NCBI RefSeq assembly: GCF_024806495.1
Contig: NZ_JANUFF010000004.1
Coordinates: forward strand, 186,001 to 250,000
Length of the DNA: 64,000 nt
Reading direction: 5' to 3'
Source of the DNA: Chryseobacterium sp. JUb7
GTDB taxonomy: Bacteria > Bacteroidota > Bacteroidia > Flavobacteriales > Weeksellaceae
This document shows, in pieces, positions 16,795-25,802 of this stretch (position 1 is its first letter; each line of letters opens with the position of its first letter). The notes beneath the pieces are model-generated. The model was not told the origin of the DNA, made no database searches, and saw only the letters and a program-made list of their open reading frames with translations. A program made the translations under genes and the position numbers.

Positions 16795-16824
16795 CAAAAG
16801 TAAGAATTTTTTATTAAAATACAA
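16795..16824 (-). promoter_or_regulatory. Promoter of rpsU
   Basis: On the minus strand a TTG element (16822-16824), a 19-bp spacer and the -7 box TACTTTTG (16795-16802) lie 24 bases upstream of the start codon. Confidence 0.7.
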
Positions 16825-16951
16825 ACATAAATGTTCTTTTTAATGTTATTTCGTCTGAAACCTCCTGAATGAGGAGGCTTATTATTAGGTTATAAAAATA
16901 CGCTATTGGTATTTTTAAAAACAAATAACAAAAAGATACAATCAATATTAA

Positions 16952-16979
16952 TTGTATTTAAACAAAAGTAGTATCTTTG
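16952..16979 (+). promoter_or_regulatory. Promoter of ssrA
   Basis: A TTG element (16952-16954), a 17-bp spacer and the -7 box TATCTTTG (16972-16979) lie 16 bases before the mature tmRNA 5' end. Confidence 0.7.
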
Positions 16980-16995
16980 CATTCACTTTATTCAC

Positions 16996-17393
16996 GGGGT
17001 TGACTGGTTTCGACAGCAAGGTCAGTGGGTAAGTAAGCATGCAGAGAACCGTAGCGCGATCTCTTTAATCCCTTGCTACAAAATTTTAACTGGCAACGAA
17101 GAGTTCGCTCTTGCAGCTTAATATCGAAGTATAGTAGATCAAGCGTTTTCCCGAAGATTTCAGTAGGGAAGCAAGATATTCCACAAACGCCCTGTTCTGC
17201 GGCTTTTGATTCTGGGATATAGGAATGCAGAAATAAGGTTTTAGATGCTTCGGCTAAAACACGAAAATTTAGAAGATAAGTTGGAAGTTGGGTGTCTGCT
17301 CTCTGCCTCCAGTCGAAAACCAATAGTAGAATAAGCATGTAGAAATCTTATGTATTGCTTGTTTGGACGAGGGTTCGAATCCCTCCAACTCCA
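16996..17393 (+). ncRNA. ssrA: Transfer-messenger RNA (tmRNA)
   Basis: This one-piece tmRNA rescues stalled ribosomes and tags incomplete proteins. The 5' end GGGGTTGACTGGTTTCGAC pairs with the 3' end CAACTCC plus discriminator A, with a T arm GGTTCGAATCC near the end. The tag reading frame at 17092-17121 encodes GNEEFALAA followed by TAA. CCA is not encoded. A terminator follows at 17405-17455. Confidence 0.96.
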
Positions 17394-17404
17394 CTTTTTA
17401 AGCT

Positions 17405-17455
17405 AAAGAGAATTTGTAAATTACTTTTAAATAATTACAAATTCTCTTTTTTATT
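17405..17455 (+). terminator. Terminator of ssrA
   Basis: A perfect 15-bp stem (17405-17419 with 17435-17449) is followed by a T run. It begins 12 bases after the tmRNA 3' end. Confidence 0.9.
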
Positions 17456-17536
17456 TATTAAACATTGTGGTTTCTGATCTTGTTTATAAATCCTAGGAAA
17501 ATACTAACTTTACCCGGAAATTGTTAAAAAATAAAA

Positions 17537-18949
17537 ATGGAGATTTCCCCGTTTCAGTATATTATAACGAATAAAAAAAATGATTTCCCCATAAACAATG
17601 GGGAAATATTTTATCATAACAACCTCAGCATTCAAGTACATCCTTCCAATAAAGAAAACTTAATCTGTAAGGAGGATGTTATCTTTTTTGGTGAATGTTT
17701 TGATTTTGAAAATCCAAAATTTTCAAACAAAGAGATCGTAGATTCTTTACTCCATAGAAGTATTGATCAAAAAATTGAAAAATTAAATAAACTTACAGGT
17801 TTTTTCACTTTTGTTTTTTTTAACAATGACAATATTTATATCTTCAATGATGCAGCAGGTCAGTTGGAGACTTATATTTTCAATGAGAATAATAAACTAT
17901 ACATCAGTGCACAGCCTAACCTTATTAAAAATGGCGAAAACATTCATGATGATAATGCACCGCGATATATTATTGACCGTAAAATAAACATATTCAGCAA
18001 AACACCTTTTAAATACATCAGTAAACTTATTCCGAACTTCTACTACGACGTAAAAAACAAAAAGTTTGTCAGATTTTATCCTGAAGATCCATTACCTCTT
18101 TTAGACAACAGCCGGGTAGCCAAAGAAGCTCTTGCCATTTTAGAAGCTTCTATTGAAAGTATGTCTCAAAGGAAAAATATCAGTATTGCCGTTACCGCAG
18201 GCTGGGATTCAAGAATTTTATTTGCTTCTTCATTAAAAAGCGCAGATAAAATAAATTATTATGTACTGAATCACAAAACTGAAGACGGAAAGCAGGATGT
18301 AAAAATTGCGGGAGAAATTACAGATACTTTCTCAAAAGAATTGAAAGTGATTGACTATGATATATCTTCTATAGAAGTAGAGGAAAAAAATACCAGCCTA
18401 TGGAAAGATGATATAAAAAGCCGAAAAATGGCTAACCTTATGAATATTCATTTTTCCAACCGTTATCTGATCAACGGAAATATAAGCGAAGTAGCCAGAA
18501 ATTTCTATGATCCTCTTCCCCGCTATCTTTCATTAAAAGACATCTGTTATATCTTAGGGCTAAAAGACGGAGCCTACGAAAGAGAAGCTATCAGGGAATG
18601 GAAAAACACAACTTCTCACAACATACACTTGCTGGACTACATTTACTGGGAACACAAAATGCCAAACTGGGCAGGAAGCTCAAAATCGATATCCAATGTT
18701 TACAATATCGTTATTTCACCATTCAATAACAGATATTTGCTCGGCTTATTACTTTCAACAAAAAGAAAAGACAGAGACAAATATTTTCACAAAATCTACG
18801 AGCTCATCCTGAAAAATGTAAGTGAAGGCTTAGCAAAAATCCCGATCAACCCTACAAAAAAACATCATCAGATTGAAATGATGAAAAAAGCTGGAATTTA
18901 TCCGTTATACAGAAATATTTTTTTCAAACTAAGAAAACTTAAATTTTAG
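17537..18949 (+). CDS. Asparagine-synthase-like protein, orphan
   Basis: The 470-residue protein has the two-part plan of class II asparagine synthetases. A degenerate N-terminal amidotransferase-like half (about 1-190, with the LTGFFTFVFFNNDNIYIFNDAAG segment) lacks the N-terminal catalytic Cys. The C-terminal half carries a PP-loop-like motif VTAGWDSRILFA at about residues 218-229. Such proteins often act in peptide or polysaccharide biosynthesis, using ATP to form amides or lactams, but no such cluster is visible here. The gene lies alone behind tmRNA, a frequent integration site. I do not assign a substrate. Confidence 0.75.
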   Translation: MEISPFQYIITNKKNDFPINNGEIFYHNNLSIQVHPSNKENLICKEDVIFFGECFDFENPKFSNKEIVDSLLHRSIDQKIEKLNKLTGFFTFVFFNNDNIYIFNDAAGQLETYIFNENNKLYISAQPNLIKNGENIHDDNAPRYIIDRKINIFSKTPFKYISKLIPNFYYDVKNKKFVRFYPEDPLPLLDNSRVAKEALAILEASIESMSQRKNISIAVTAGWDSRILFASSLKSADKINYYVLNHKTEDGKQDVKIAGEITDTFSKELKVIDYDISSIEVEEKNTSLWKDDIKSRKMANLMNIHFSNRYLINGNISEVARNFYDPLPRYLSLKDICYILGLKDGAYEREAIREWKNTTSHNIHLLDYIYWEHKMPNWAGSSKSISNVYNIVISPFNNRYLLGLLLSTKRKDRDKYFHKIYELILKNVSEGLAKIPINPTKKHHQIEMMKKAGIYPLYRNIFFKLRKLKF

Positions 18950-18972
18950 GGAGACTTTTCAAAAATAATATG

Positions 18973-18997
18973 AAACCCTCATTTAGTTTGAGGGTTT
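18973..18997. terminator. Bidirectional terminator between convergent genes
   Basis: The stem AAACCCTCA/TGAGGGTTT with a 7-nt loop lies between the asparagine-synthase-like gene and the nuclease gene. Confidence 0.8.
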
Positions 18998-19012
18998 ATT
19001 TATTAGTGAAAA

Positions 19013-19492
19013 CTAAGAAACCTTCTTTTTTCTCTTACTTTTTCTGAAATCCCAAGGAGAAATCGCCTTTTTATCACTCCACAAACCTATTTTTTTTGCT
19101 CTAGCCTGAGATTCATAGGTTTTGAGATCCGTATTCTTTGAATACTGATGATACCACCATCCGAAGCCGGATTTTATAATTTCAGCAGACAAATATTTCT
19201 CATTATCATAGAAAATTTTAGCAACAGTTCTTTTATAACGGTCTTTTTTAACCCTGTAAAAAGTGATGTTTTTTCCAAAAACCTGTGAACTTGTAAATTG
19301 TTTGGCATTTTTCCCGAATGCCTGTTTGTTTTCAGGGCAATCAACATCTGCTAACCTTAGTGTTTCCTGCTTATTATTCGCCAATAAAGCTACCACGGTG
19401 TCTCCGTCTTTTACCGCTACAATTTTAGCTTTAGTCTGCGAAAAAATGACAATAGAAGAAAAAAGAAAGCTTACGTAAAAAGTTTTTATCAT
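19013..19492 (-). CDS. Secreted thermonuclease-like protein (SNase family)
   Basis: The 159-residue protein has a signal peptide (about residues 1-18, ending IVIFSQTKA). A staphylococcal-nuclease-type OB fold follows, with the Asp-rich substrate strand VKDGDTVVALL, the LRLADVDCPE strand carrying the catalytic Arg, and the AFGKNAKQFTS helix. The second catalytic region is YKRTVAKIFYDN, with a C-terminal GLWSDKKAISPWDFR ending. It is expected to be a Ca2+-dependent sugar-nonspecific nuclease outside the cytoplasm. It follows the AraC gene by 6 bases and may be co-transcribed with it. Confidence 0.88.
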   Translation of the reverse strand: MIKTFYVSFLFSSIVIFSQTKAKIVAVKDGDTVVALLANNKQETLRLADVDCPENKQAFGKNAKQFTSSQVFGKNITFYRVKKDRYKRTVAKIFYDNEKYLSAEIIKSGFGWWYHQYSKNTDLKTYESQARAKKIGLWSDKKAISPWDFRKSKRKKKVS

Positions 19493-19498
19493 TATTAA

Positions 19499-20308
19499 TC
19501 AAGTCGAAATTATTTTACTCGGTGACAAACCGTAGAGTTTTTTAAAAGCAAATGAGAAATGAGAAAGATCTTCAAAACCAAGATCCAGATAAATATCCGA
19601 GGCCATTCGTCCCTTTTCTAAAAGATAATGTGCTTCCTGAAGCCTTTTCTTCAATAACCATTTTCCGGGACTGATCCCGAATATTTTTTCAAAATCACGT
19701 TTGAAAGTAGCCAGGCTTCTTCCGGTGAGGTAAGCAAAACGGTCTAAATTGACATTGAAATGATAATTTTTATTCATAAAAGCTTCAATATCCAGTTTTC
19801 CGGGTTCATTGAAATCAAATAAAATATCTTTCAATTCAGGTTTTTCCTGAAGAAGTAAAATCAAAGCTTCTTTCACTTTCAGCTCTACAAGACGTGAATC
19901 TGAAAGCTGATCCGAAAATTGATAGATCAGTAATGTCTGCATAAAATTCTGCAACAAGGAACTGTCCGTTAACAACAGTAAAGAATGATCAAAGCACTTC
20001 TTTTCCGAGGTCAAACCATATTCAAGGCTAAAATCTTTTAAAATCTGCTGGCCAAGGTAGATAGATAATGATTTAAAATCACCACCAACTGCAGGTGGCT
20101 GTTTGATAAACTTCAGTAATTGATTTCTTCTTAAAAAACGAATCGTACCATCTGTGGCAGAATAATCATTAATTCCATCATTTAAAACCAAATCTCCGGC
20201 GATCTGATAACTCAATACATGATCAGATACAAAATGCTCTCCCTGCCGACTTACCTGTGTATAACAGGAATACACAATATTCCCAAAATCTTCTCTTTTA
20301 GATTTCAT
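19499..20308 (-). CDS. AraC-family transcriptional regulator
   Basis: The 269-residue protein has an N-terminal cupin-like effector domain (about residues 1-150). A C-terminal pair of helix-turn-helix motifs follows (about 170-265), with RFAYLTGRSLATFKRDFEKI and the DLGFEDLSHFSFAFKKLYG signature. It is 54 bases downstream of an SDR gene on the same strand and is probably its local regulator. The nuclease gene follows closely. Confidence 0.9.
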   Translation of the reverse strand: MKSKREDFGNIVYSCYTQVSRQGEHFVSDHVLSYQIAGDLVLNDGINDYSATDGTIRFLRRNQLLKFIKQPPAVGGDFKSLSIYLGQQILKDFSLEYGLTSEKKCFDHSLLLLTDSSLLQNFMQTLLIYQFSDQLSDSRLVELKVKEALILLLQEKPELKDILFDFNEPGKLDIEAFMNKNYHFNVNLDRFAYLTGRSLATFKRDFEKIFGISPGKWLLKKRLQEAHYLLEKGRMASDIYLDLGFEDLSHFSFAFKKLYGLSPSKIIST

Positions 20309-20362
20309 TTCAATACAAATATAATAAATGAGACTGCATTATCTACAGCCTCATTCGTTGAA

Positions 20363-21259
20363 TTATTCTAAACTTATCCCTTTATGAGCCAAATACTGTT
20401 TTCCGTACTCCGTTTCAAAAATATTCACAGCATCGTCATGATCCGTTGAAACCGTCACATCCAGCCATTTTTCAAACTCTTCTTTTCTTTGTTCATCTGT
20501 TTTCCTTAAAATCGCCGCCGCTTCACTGCCCAACACCAAATGTAATGGCGGATTTTCATTTTCAACAATTTCAGTCATTACCTTTGCCGCTTTTGCAGGA
20601 TCACCCATCGGCAGAAATTTCCCTGAGGTTAAATGAGCTTTCACTCCGCCAACAGTCGTTTCATAACCTTCAATATCTTTAGCAAAACTCATTGAAGAAC
20701 CCGCCCATTCTGTACGGAAGCCTCCAGGTTCAATACAGGTCACTTTTATTCCAAGCGGAGCAACTTCTTTACTTAAAGATTCAGAAAAACCTGCCAGTCC
20801 AAATTTGGCAGCCTGATAAATCGTAAGTCCGGCATTCCCTACTCTGCCTCCGATTGAGCTGATCTGTAAAATATGTCCCGAACGTTCTTTTCTCATATAG
20901 GGCAATACCGCTCTTGTTATTTCAATAGGAGCATATAAATTAACCTCCAACTGGTTTCTGACCTGCTCTGCCGTAAATGCTTCTGCCGCTCCTGTAATTC
21001 CGAAACCGGCATTATTAACCAAGACATCGATTCTACCAAAGCGATTCACTGCTTCATCAACAGCTGAATAAATCTGATCTTTATTCTGAACATCTAGCTC
21101 CAGCGCCAGCAATTGATCCGGATACTGGTCCGCAAGATCTTTTAACTGCTTTGGATCTCGTGCTGTCGCGACAACATAATCTCCTTTTAACAATACTGCT
21201 TCTGCTAAGCTTTTACCAAGTCCTTTTGAACTTCCTGTGATAAACCAAACGTTTTTCAT
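20363..21259 (-). CDS. SDR-family oxidoreductase
   Basis: The 298-residue protein is a classical short-chain dehydrogenase/reductase. The nucleotide-binding motif is TGSSKGLG (about residues 8-15), with VLVNNAGFG and the catalytic Tyr-X3-Lys in YQAAKFG. The basic residues after strand 2 (ATARDPKQL) favour NADP(H). The substrate is unknown. It is divergent from a second SDR gene across a 228-bp region, and each SDR is followed by an AraC gene. Confidence 0.92.
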   Translation of the reverse strand: MKNVWFITGSSKGLGKSLAEAVLLKGDYVVATARDPKQLKDLADQYPDQLLALELDVQNKDQIYSAVDEAVNRFGRIDVLVNNAGFGITGAAEAFTAEQVRNQLEVNLYAPIEITRAVLPYMRKERSGHILQISSIGGRVGNAGLTIYQAAKFGLAGFSESLSKEVAPLGIKVTCIEPGGFRTEWAGSSMSFAKDIEGYETTVGGVKAHLTSGKFLPMGDPAKAAKVMTEIVENENPPLHLVLGSEAAAILRKTDEQRKEEFEKWLDVTVSTDHDDAVNIFETEYGKQYLAHKGISLE

Positions 21260-21453
21260 TTTTCATTGATTTTTATTGAGACAAAGTTCCGCCAAATCGG
21301 GAAGCATACGTTTTGTTAAAAAGCTCAAATATACTTTGTTTAAAAAGTCATCTTTCGATTATAAATAATTCTTATTTAATACGTAATTTTATAAATCGTA
21401 CTTCTGTGCTGTTTTTCAGCTGAAATGAACTAACAGTCTGTTTTGCATGCCTG

Positions 21454-21461
21454 TAACTTTG
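21454..21461 (+). promoter_or_regulatory. -7 box of the plus-strand SDR gene
   Basis: TAACTTTG lies 26 bases upstream of the ATG at 21488. No TTG at the expected -33 distance is seen, so the promoter may need an activator. Confidence 0.5.
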
Positions 21462-21487
21462 CATCATTAATTAAACAAAATTTTAAA

Positions 21488-22312
21488 ATGAGTAAAATAG
21501 TTTTTATCACAGGCGCATCCAAAGGATTCGGAAAGTTATGGGCAGAAGCACTTCTTCAGCGAGGAGATAAAGTAGCAGCTACAGCAAGAAATATTTCAGC
21601 ACTGGCAGATCTGAAAGAAAAATATGGCGATCAGATTCTTCCCTTGAAACTTGATGTAAACAACCGCGAAGAGACATTTGAGGTCGCCGAAAAAATTGAA
21701 AAACATTTCGGAGGAATCGATGTTTTAGTCAATAATGCAGGATATGGATTATTCGGTACGACAGAAGAAACGACAGAACAACAGGCCCGGGAGCAAATGG
21801 AAACTAATTTTTTTGGTTCTCTTTGGGTAGCACAGGCAGTATTGCCGATTATGCGAAAACAAAAAAGTGGCCATATCATCCAGGTTTCAAGCTTTTTGGG
21901 ATTAACGACATTACCATTATTAGGTATATATAATGCTTCAAAATTTGCTGTGGAAGGTCTTATTGAAACTATTGGAACAGAAACGGCCCATTTAGGAATC
22001 AAAACCACATTAATAGAACCCAACGGCTACGCAACAGATTGGGCAGGTACTTCTGCATTTCAGACTTCAGCAGACATTTCAGATTATAATCCCGTGCGTG
22101 AAAGTTTCTCTGAAGCAACAAACAGTCAGGACATTTGGGGGAATCCCGAAGCTACGGTACAGCCTTTTTTAGATATTATTGATACCCAAAACCCACCACA
22201 AAGATTATTATTCGGTAAAATTGCTTACCATTCTATTCATGAAATTTATACCAATCGTTTAAAAGATATTGAAAACTGGAAAGAAGTAAGCATTAAAGCC
22301 CATGGAGCATAG
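21488..22312 (+). CDS. SDR-family oxidoreductase, second copy
   Basis: The 274-residue protein has TGASKGFG at its N-terminus, VLVNNAGYG, and Tyr-X3-Lys in YNASKFA. It is the same subfamily as the divergent SDR at 20363, with matching segments such as VAPLGIK/TAHLGIK and EPGGFRTEWAGS/EPNGYATDWAGT. An upstream in-frame ATG at 21443 lies before the -7 box at 21454, so MSKIVFITGASKG at 21488 is chosen. The following AraC gene begins 20 bases after the stop. Confidence 0.92.
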   Translation: MSKIVFITGASKGFGKLWAEALLQRGDKVAATARNISALADLKEKYGDQILPLKLDVNNREETFEVAEKIEKHFGGIDVLVNNAGYGLFGTTEETTEQQAREQMETNFFGSLWVAQAVLPIMRKQKSGHIIQVSSFLGLTTLPLLGIYNASKFAVEGLIETIGTETAHLGIKTTLIEPNGYATDWAGTSAFQTSADISDYNPVRESFSEATNSQDIWGNPEATVQPFLDIIDTQNPPQRLLFGKIAYHSIHEIYTNRLKDIENWKEVSIKAHGA

Positions 22313-22332
22313 TATAAAGTGAAATATTACAG

Positions 22333-23223
22333 ATGAAACATTTTAAAAATCTTACAGAATTACATTTACATAATCATTGGGATGCGCCACAGCATCCCCT
22401 TTTCAGTATGTTGGGATGCCTTTCAACCTGCACGATGGGTAATCAGGAATTTACAACAGATTGCTATGTAATCGCTTTTAAAAAAATAAAATCCGGTATT
22501 TTCATGTATGGAAGAATGCCTTATGATCATGATAACGGCAGTATGTTTTTTGCAAAACCTCGCCAGATTATTGAGATGAAAGACCTTCAGTTTGAAGAAA
22601 GAGGTTTTATGTTTTTTATTCATGAAGATTATTTAAATGGTCACCAACTGCATAAAATCATCGATCATTATGGGTATTTTGATTATGAAGTAACGGAGGC
22701 TCTTCATCTTTCACCCAAAGAAGAACTTATTATTCTTGACATTCATGATAAAATAGAAAACGAATATCAGAACAACCCTGATGAATACAGCCGCGAGATT
22801 ATCTTAAGCCATATTTCTTCTATACTAACCTACGCGCAGAGATTTTATAAAAGACAATTTATAGATCGTACACAAATCGTCGGAAAAACAGCTTCTAAAT
22901 TTAATGATGCTTTAAGAAAATATATTCATGACGGACAATTAAAAGAACATGGACTTCCTAATGTTACTCATCTTGCAGAACAGCTTTTTCTTTCTCCACG
23001 CTATTTAAGCGACCTGTTAAAGCAGGAAACAGGAAAAACAGCATTGGAACTCATCCACGTTTATTTGATCTCTGAAGCCAAAAATCTTTTGCGCATCGGT
23101 GAAAAAGGAGTTTCTGAAATTGCCTATGAACTGGGATTTGAAAATACATCTTACTTTTCAAGACTCTTTAAAAAACAGACAGGAATGAAACCTTTAGAAT
23201 TTAGAAATATGAGACTTAATTGA
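22333..23223 (+). CDS. AraC-family transcriptional regulator
   Basis: The 296-residue protein has a long N-terminal sensor region and a C-terminal AraC DNA-binding domain (about residues 195-293) with ISEAKNLLRIGEKGVSEIAY and the ELGFENTSYFSRLFKKQTG signature. It follows the SDR gene at 21488 closely and is probably in one transcript with it. The N-domain differs from that of the AraC protein at 19499, so the two regulators are not simple duplicates. Confidence 0.9.
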   Translation: MKHFKNLTELHLHNHWDAPQHPLFSMLGCLSTCTMGNQEFTTDCYVIAFKKIKSGIFMYGRMPYDHDNGSMFFAKPRQIIEMKDLQFEERGFMFFIHEDYLNGHQLHKIIDHYGYFDYEVTEALHLSPKEELIILDIHDKIENEYQNNPDEYSREIILSHISSILTYAQRFYKRQFIDRTQIVGKTASKFNDALRKYIHDGQLKEHGLPNVTHLAEQLFLSPRYLSDLLKQETGKTALELIHVYLISEAKNLLRIGEKGVSEIAYELGFENTSYFSRLFKKQTGMKPLEFRNMRLN

Positions 23224-23469
23224 TGCTTAAATGCTAAATCTCATTAAATATTTAAATTAATTTCAGATCCGGCATATAAAAATATAATGAATTATCTATC
23301 AGACATAAAATCTGACCTATTCTATATTTTCAAATTATTATAAAAATAGACATTTAAAGCATTAAAACCTAACCACCTGAATATGAAAAGACTAAATACC
23401 CTGAGCACAAAATAAGGTTAGTCTACCCACAAAAAAGACTAAAAAAATGTTTTATCGTAAAGAATTTTA

Positions 23470-23477
23470 TATATTTG
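23470..23477 (+). promoter_or_regulatory. -7 box of acpP
   Basis: TATATTTG, followed by CACCATC, lies 32 bases upstream of the acpP start. No clear TTG -33 element is present at the expected distance. Confidence 0.6.
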
Positions 23478-23509
23478 CACCATCTAACAATTAAAAAAAA
23501 TAATTTACT

Positions 23510-23749
23510 ATGTCAGACATTGCATCAAGAGTAAAAGCTATCATCGCTGATAAGCTTGACGTTGAAGAAACAGAAGTAACTCCTGAAGCTAGCTTCACTA
23601 ACGATTTAGGAGCTGATTCATTGGATACAGTTGAACTAATTATGGAATTTGAAAAAGAATTCAACATTCAAATCCCTGATGATCAGGCTGAAAAAATTAC
23701 TACTGTAGGACACGCTATCGCTTATATCGAGGAAGTAGTAAATAAATAA
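23510..23749 (+). CDS. acpP: Acyl carrier protein
   Basis: The 79-residue acidic four-helix protein carries growing acyl chains on a 4'-phosphopantetheine. The attachment site is Ser37 in [10 protein letters not shown]. It heads the acpP-fabF-rnc operon; fabF starts 34 bases downstream. Confidence 0.98.
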   Translation: MSDIASRVKAIIADKLDVEETEVTPEASFTNDLGADSLDTVELIMEFEKEFNIQIPDDQAEKITTVGHAIAYIEEVVNK

Positions 23750-23783
23750 TATTCTTCAACAAAAAAGAAATTAAACAAAGTTT

Positions 23784-25028
23784 ATGGAATTAAAAAGAGT
23801 AGTTGTAACCGGTTTTGGAGCAATAACACCGATTGGAAATAATGCAAAAGAATACTGGGAAAATCTTCTTAAAGGTGAGAGCGGTGCAGCTCCGATTACT
23901 CTTTTTGATGCCACAAACTTCAAAACCAAGTTCGCTTGCGAAGTAAAGGGTTTCAATCCATTAGACCATTTCGATAAGAAAGAAGCTAAAAAAATGGACA
24001 GAAATACCCAACTTGGGTTGGTTGCTGCTAAAGAAGCAGTGGCACACTCAAGAATCATGGAAGACAATGTAGACAAAAACAGAGTCGGCGTAATCTGGGG
24101 TTCAGGAATCGGAGGTTTAGAGACTTTCGAAACTGAAGTTTTAGGATGGGCTAATACAGACATTCCTAGATTCAACCCTTTCTTTATTCCGAAAATGATT
24201 GCGGACATTACTCCGGGACACATTTCTATTGAATATGGTTTCCACGGTCCGAATTATACAACTGTTTCTGCCTGTGCGTCTTCAGCAAATGCTATAATTG
24301 ATTCCAAAATGCTGATCCAGTTAGGAAAAGCAGACGTGATTGTATGCGGAGGCTCAGAAGCAGCCGTTACAGCAAGTGGTGTCGGTGGATTCAATGCAAT
24401 GATGGCACTTTCTACAAGAAACGATGATCCTAAAACAGCTTCAAGACCTTTTGACAAAGACAGAGATGGATTTGTGCTGGGTGAAGGTGCAGGATGTATC
24501 ATTCTTGAAGAATATGAGCACGCTGTAAAACGGGGTGCTACAATTTATGCAGAATTAAAAGGAGGTGGTATGAGTGCAGATGCACATCATATGACTGCAC
24601 CTCATCCTGAAGGACTGGGAGCTTACCTGGTAATGAAAAATTGTCTGGAAGATGCAGGGTTAACTGCTGATGAAGTAGATCATATCAATATGCATGGTAC
24701 ATCTACTCCATTAGGAGACATTGCAGAATCTAATGCAATTTCGAGATTATTGGGAGAGCACGCTTACGACATTCAAATTAATTCTACAAAATCAATGACA
24801 GGTCACCTTTTGGGTGCAGCCGGAGTTATTGAAGCTATTGCTGCGTTGGGAACGATTATTCATGGTATTGTTCCTCCTACCATCAACCATTTTACTGATG
24901 ATGAAAATATCGACAGCCGACTGAATTTTACATTCAAAGATGCTGTGAAGAAAGATGTAAAAGTAGCCATGAGCAATACTTTTGGGTTTGGTGGGCATAA
25001 CGCTTGCGTTCTATTTACGAAAATCTAA
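23784..25028 (+). CDS. fabF: 3-oxoacyl-ACP synthase II
   Basis: The condensing enzyme elongates fatty acids with malonyl-ACP. The 414-residue thiolase-fold protein carries the active Cys164 (VSACASSAN), the first catalytic His in NMHGTSTPLGD and the second in KSMTGHLLGA, plus the C-terminal FGFGGHNACV loop. The length is typical. It sits between acpP and rnc, the widespread order. Confidence 0.97.
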   Translation: MELKRVVVTGFGAITPIGNNAKEYWENLLKGESGAAPITLFDATNFKTKFACEVKGFNPLDHFDKKEAKKMDRNTQLGLVAAKEAVAHSRIMEDNVDKNRVGVIWGSGIGGLETFETEVLGWANTDIPRFNPFFIPKMIADITPGHISIEYGFHGPNYTTVSACASSANAIIDSKMLIQLGKADVIVCGGSEAAVTASGVGGFNAMMALSTRNDDPKTASRPFDKDRDGFVLGEGAGCIILEEYEHAVKRGATIYAELKGGGMSADAHHMTAPHPEGLGAYLVMKNCLEDAGLTADEVDHINMHGTSTPLGDIAESNAISRLLGEHAYDIQINSTKSMTGHLLGAAGVIEAIAALGTIIHGIVPPTINHFTDDENIDSRLNFTFKDAVKKDVKVAMSNTFGFGGHNACVLFTKI

Positions 25029-25037
25029 ATTCAATGA

Positions 25038-25802
25038 ATGGAGTTACAGAAATACTTTTCTAAATTCCTTCTCAAAAACAGAAAAAGAAAATTAACGGAG
25101 AGAGACCTCTTCCTTAGCACTACGCTTAATAAAATGCTTGGTACTGAGGTACAGAATGTTGCTCTTTACCGTGAAGCTTTTTCATTGAAAAACTCTTCTA
25201 AAAATCAAGACAGTAATTACGAAAGGCTTGAATTTTTGGGAGATTCTGTTTTGGGTACAATTATTTCTTGTCATTTGTTTCAGACCTATCCTCAGGCTAA
25301 TGAAGGATACCTGACGCAGATGAAATCTAAGATTGTTAATAGGAAAAATCTTAATAAATTAGGAGAAGATTTAAAACTTACTGATCTTTTACAGAAATCG
25401 AGCGCTGCTGTAGCGCTGGGTGAGAATATCTCCGGAAATTTATTTGAGGCATTAATCGGTGCAGTATATTTAGACTTCCACTATGATACCTGTAAAAGGA
25501 TCATTCTGGAAAGACTCTTAACGCCTACCGAGATTAATAAACTTGAGAACAAAATAGTAAGCTACAAAGGTCTTCTGCTTGAATGGAGCCAGAAGAAAAA
25601 AGTAAGTATAAAGTATGAAACTTGTGAAGAAATCCAGGTGAATAAAGCGATTGTATTCCGATGCCATGTATGGCTGGGAGAAGAAAAAATCGCCAACGCT
25701 ACGGAGACTTCCAAGAAAAAGGCGGAAGAAAAAGCAGCACAGAGGGCATTTTATATTTTAAACAAAAAAGAAAATATACTTGGAAATCCAAAAACTTTAT
25801 GA
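25038..25802 (+). CDS. rnc: Ribonuclease III
   Basis: This dsRNA-specific endonuclease matures rRNA and processes mRNA. The 254-residue protein has the RNase III signature ERLEFLGDSVLG (about residues 60-71), the second acidic patch near GNLFEALIGAVYLD, and a C-terminal double-stranded RNA-binding domain ending in KKKAEEKAAQRAFYIL. The start lies 9 bases after fabF. The 3' end overlaps the next gene by 23 bases. Confidence 0.96.
   Translation: MELQKYFSKFLLKNRKRKLTERDLFLSTTLNKMLGTEVQNVALYREAFSLKNSSKNQDSNYERLEFLGDSVLGTIISCHLFQTYPQANEGYLTQMKSKIVNRKNLNKLGEDLKLTDLLQKSSAAVALGENISGNLFEALIGAVYLDFHYDTCKRIILERLLTPTEINKLENKIVSYKGLLLEWSQKKKVSIKYETCEEIQVNKAIVFRCHVWLGEEKIANATETSKKKAEEKAAQRAFYILNKKENILGNPKTL

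Noticed and set aside
16988..17338. 116-codon minus-strand frame
   Set aside because: It is antisense to the tmRNA gene, which is supported by its ends and tag frame.
23299..23315. TCAGA/TCTGA inverted repeat behind the AraC gene
   Set aside because: Only five base pairs with no T run; too weak to call a terminator or operator.
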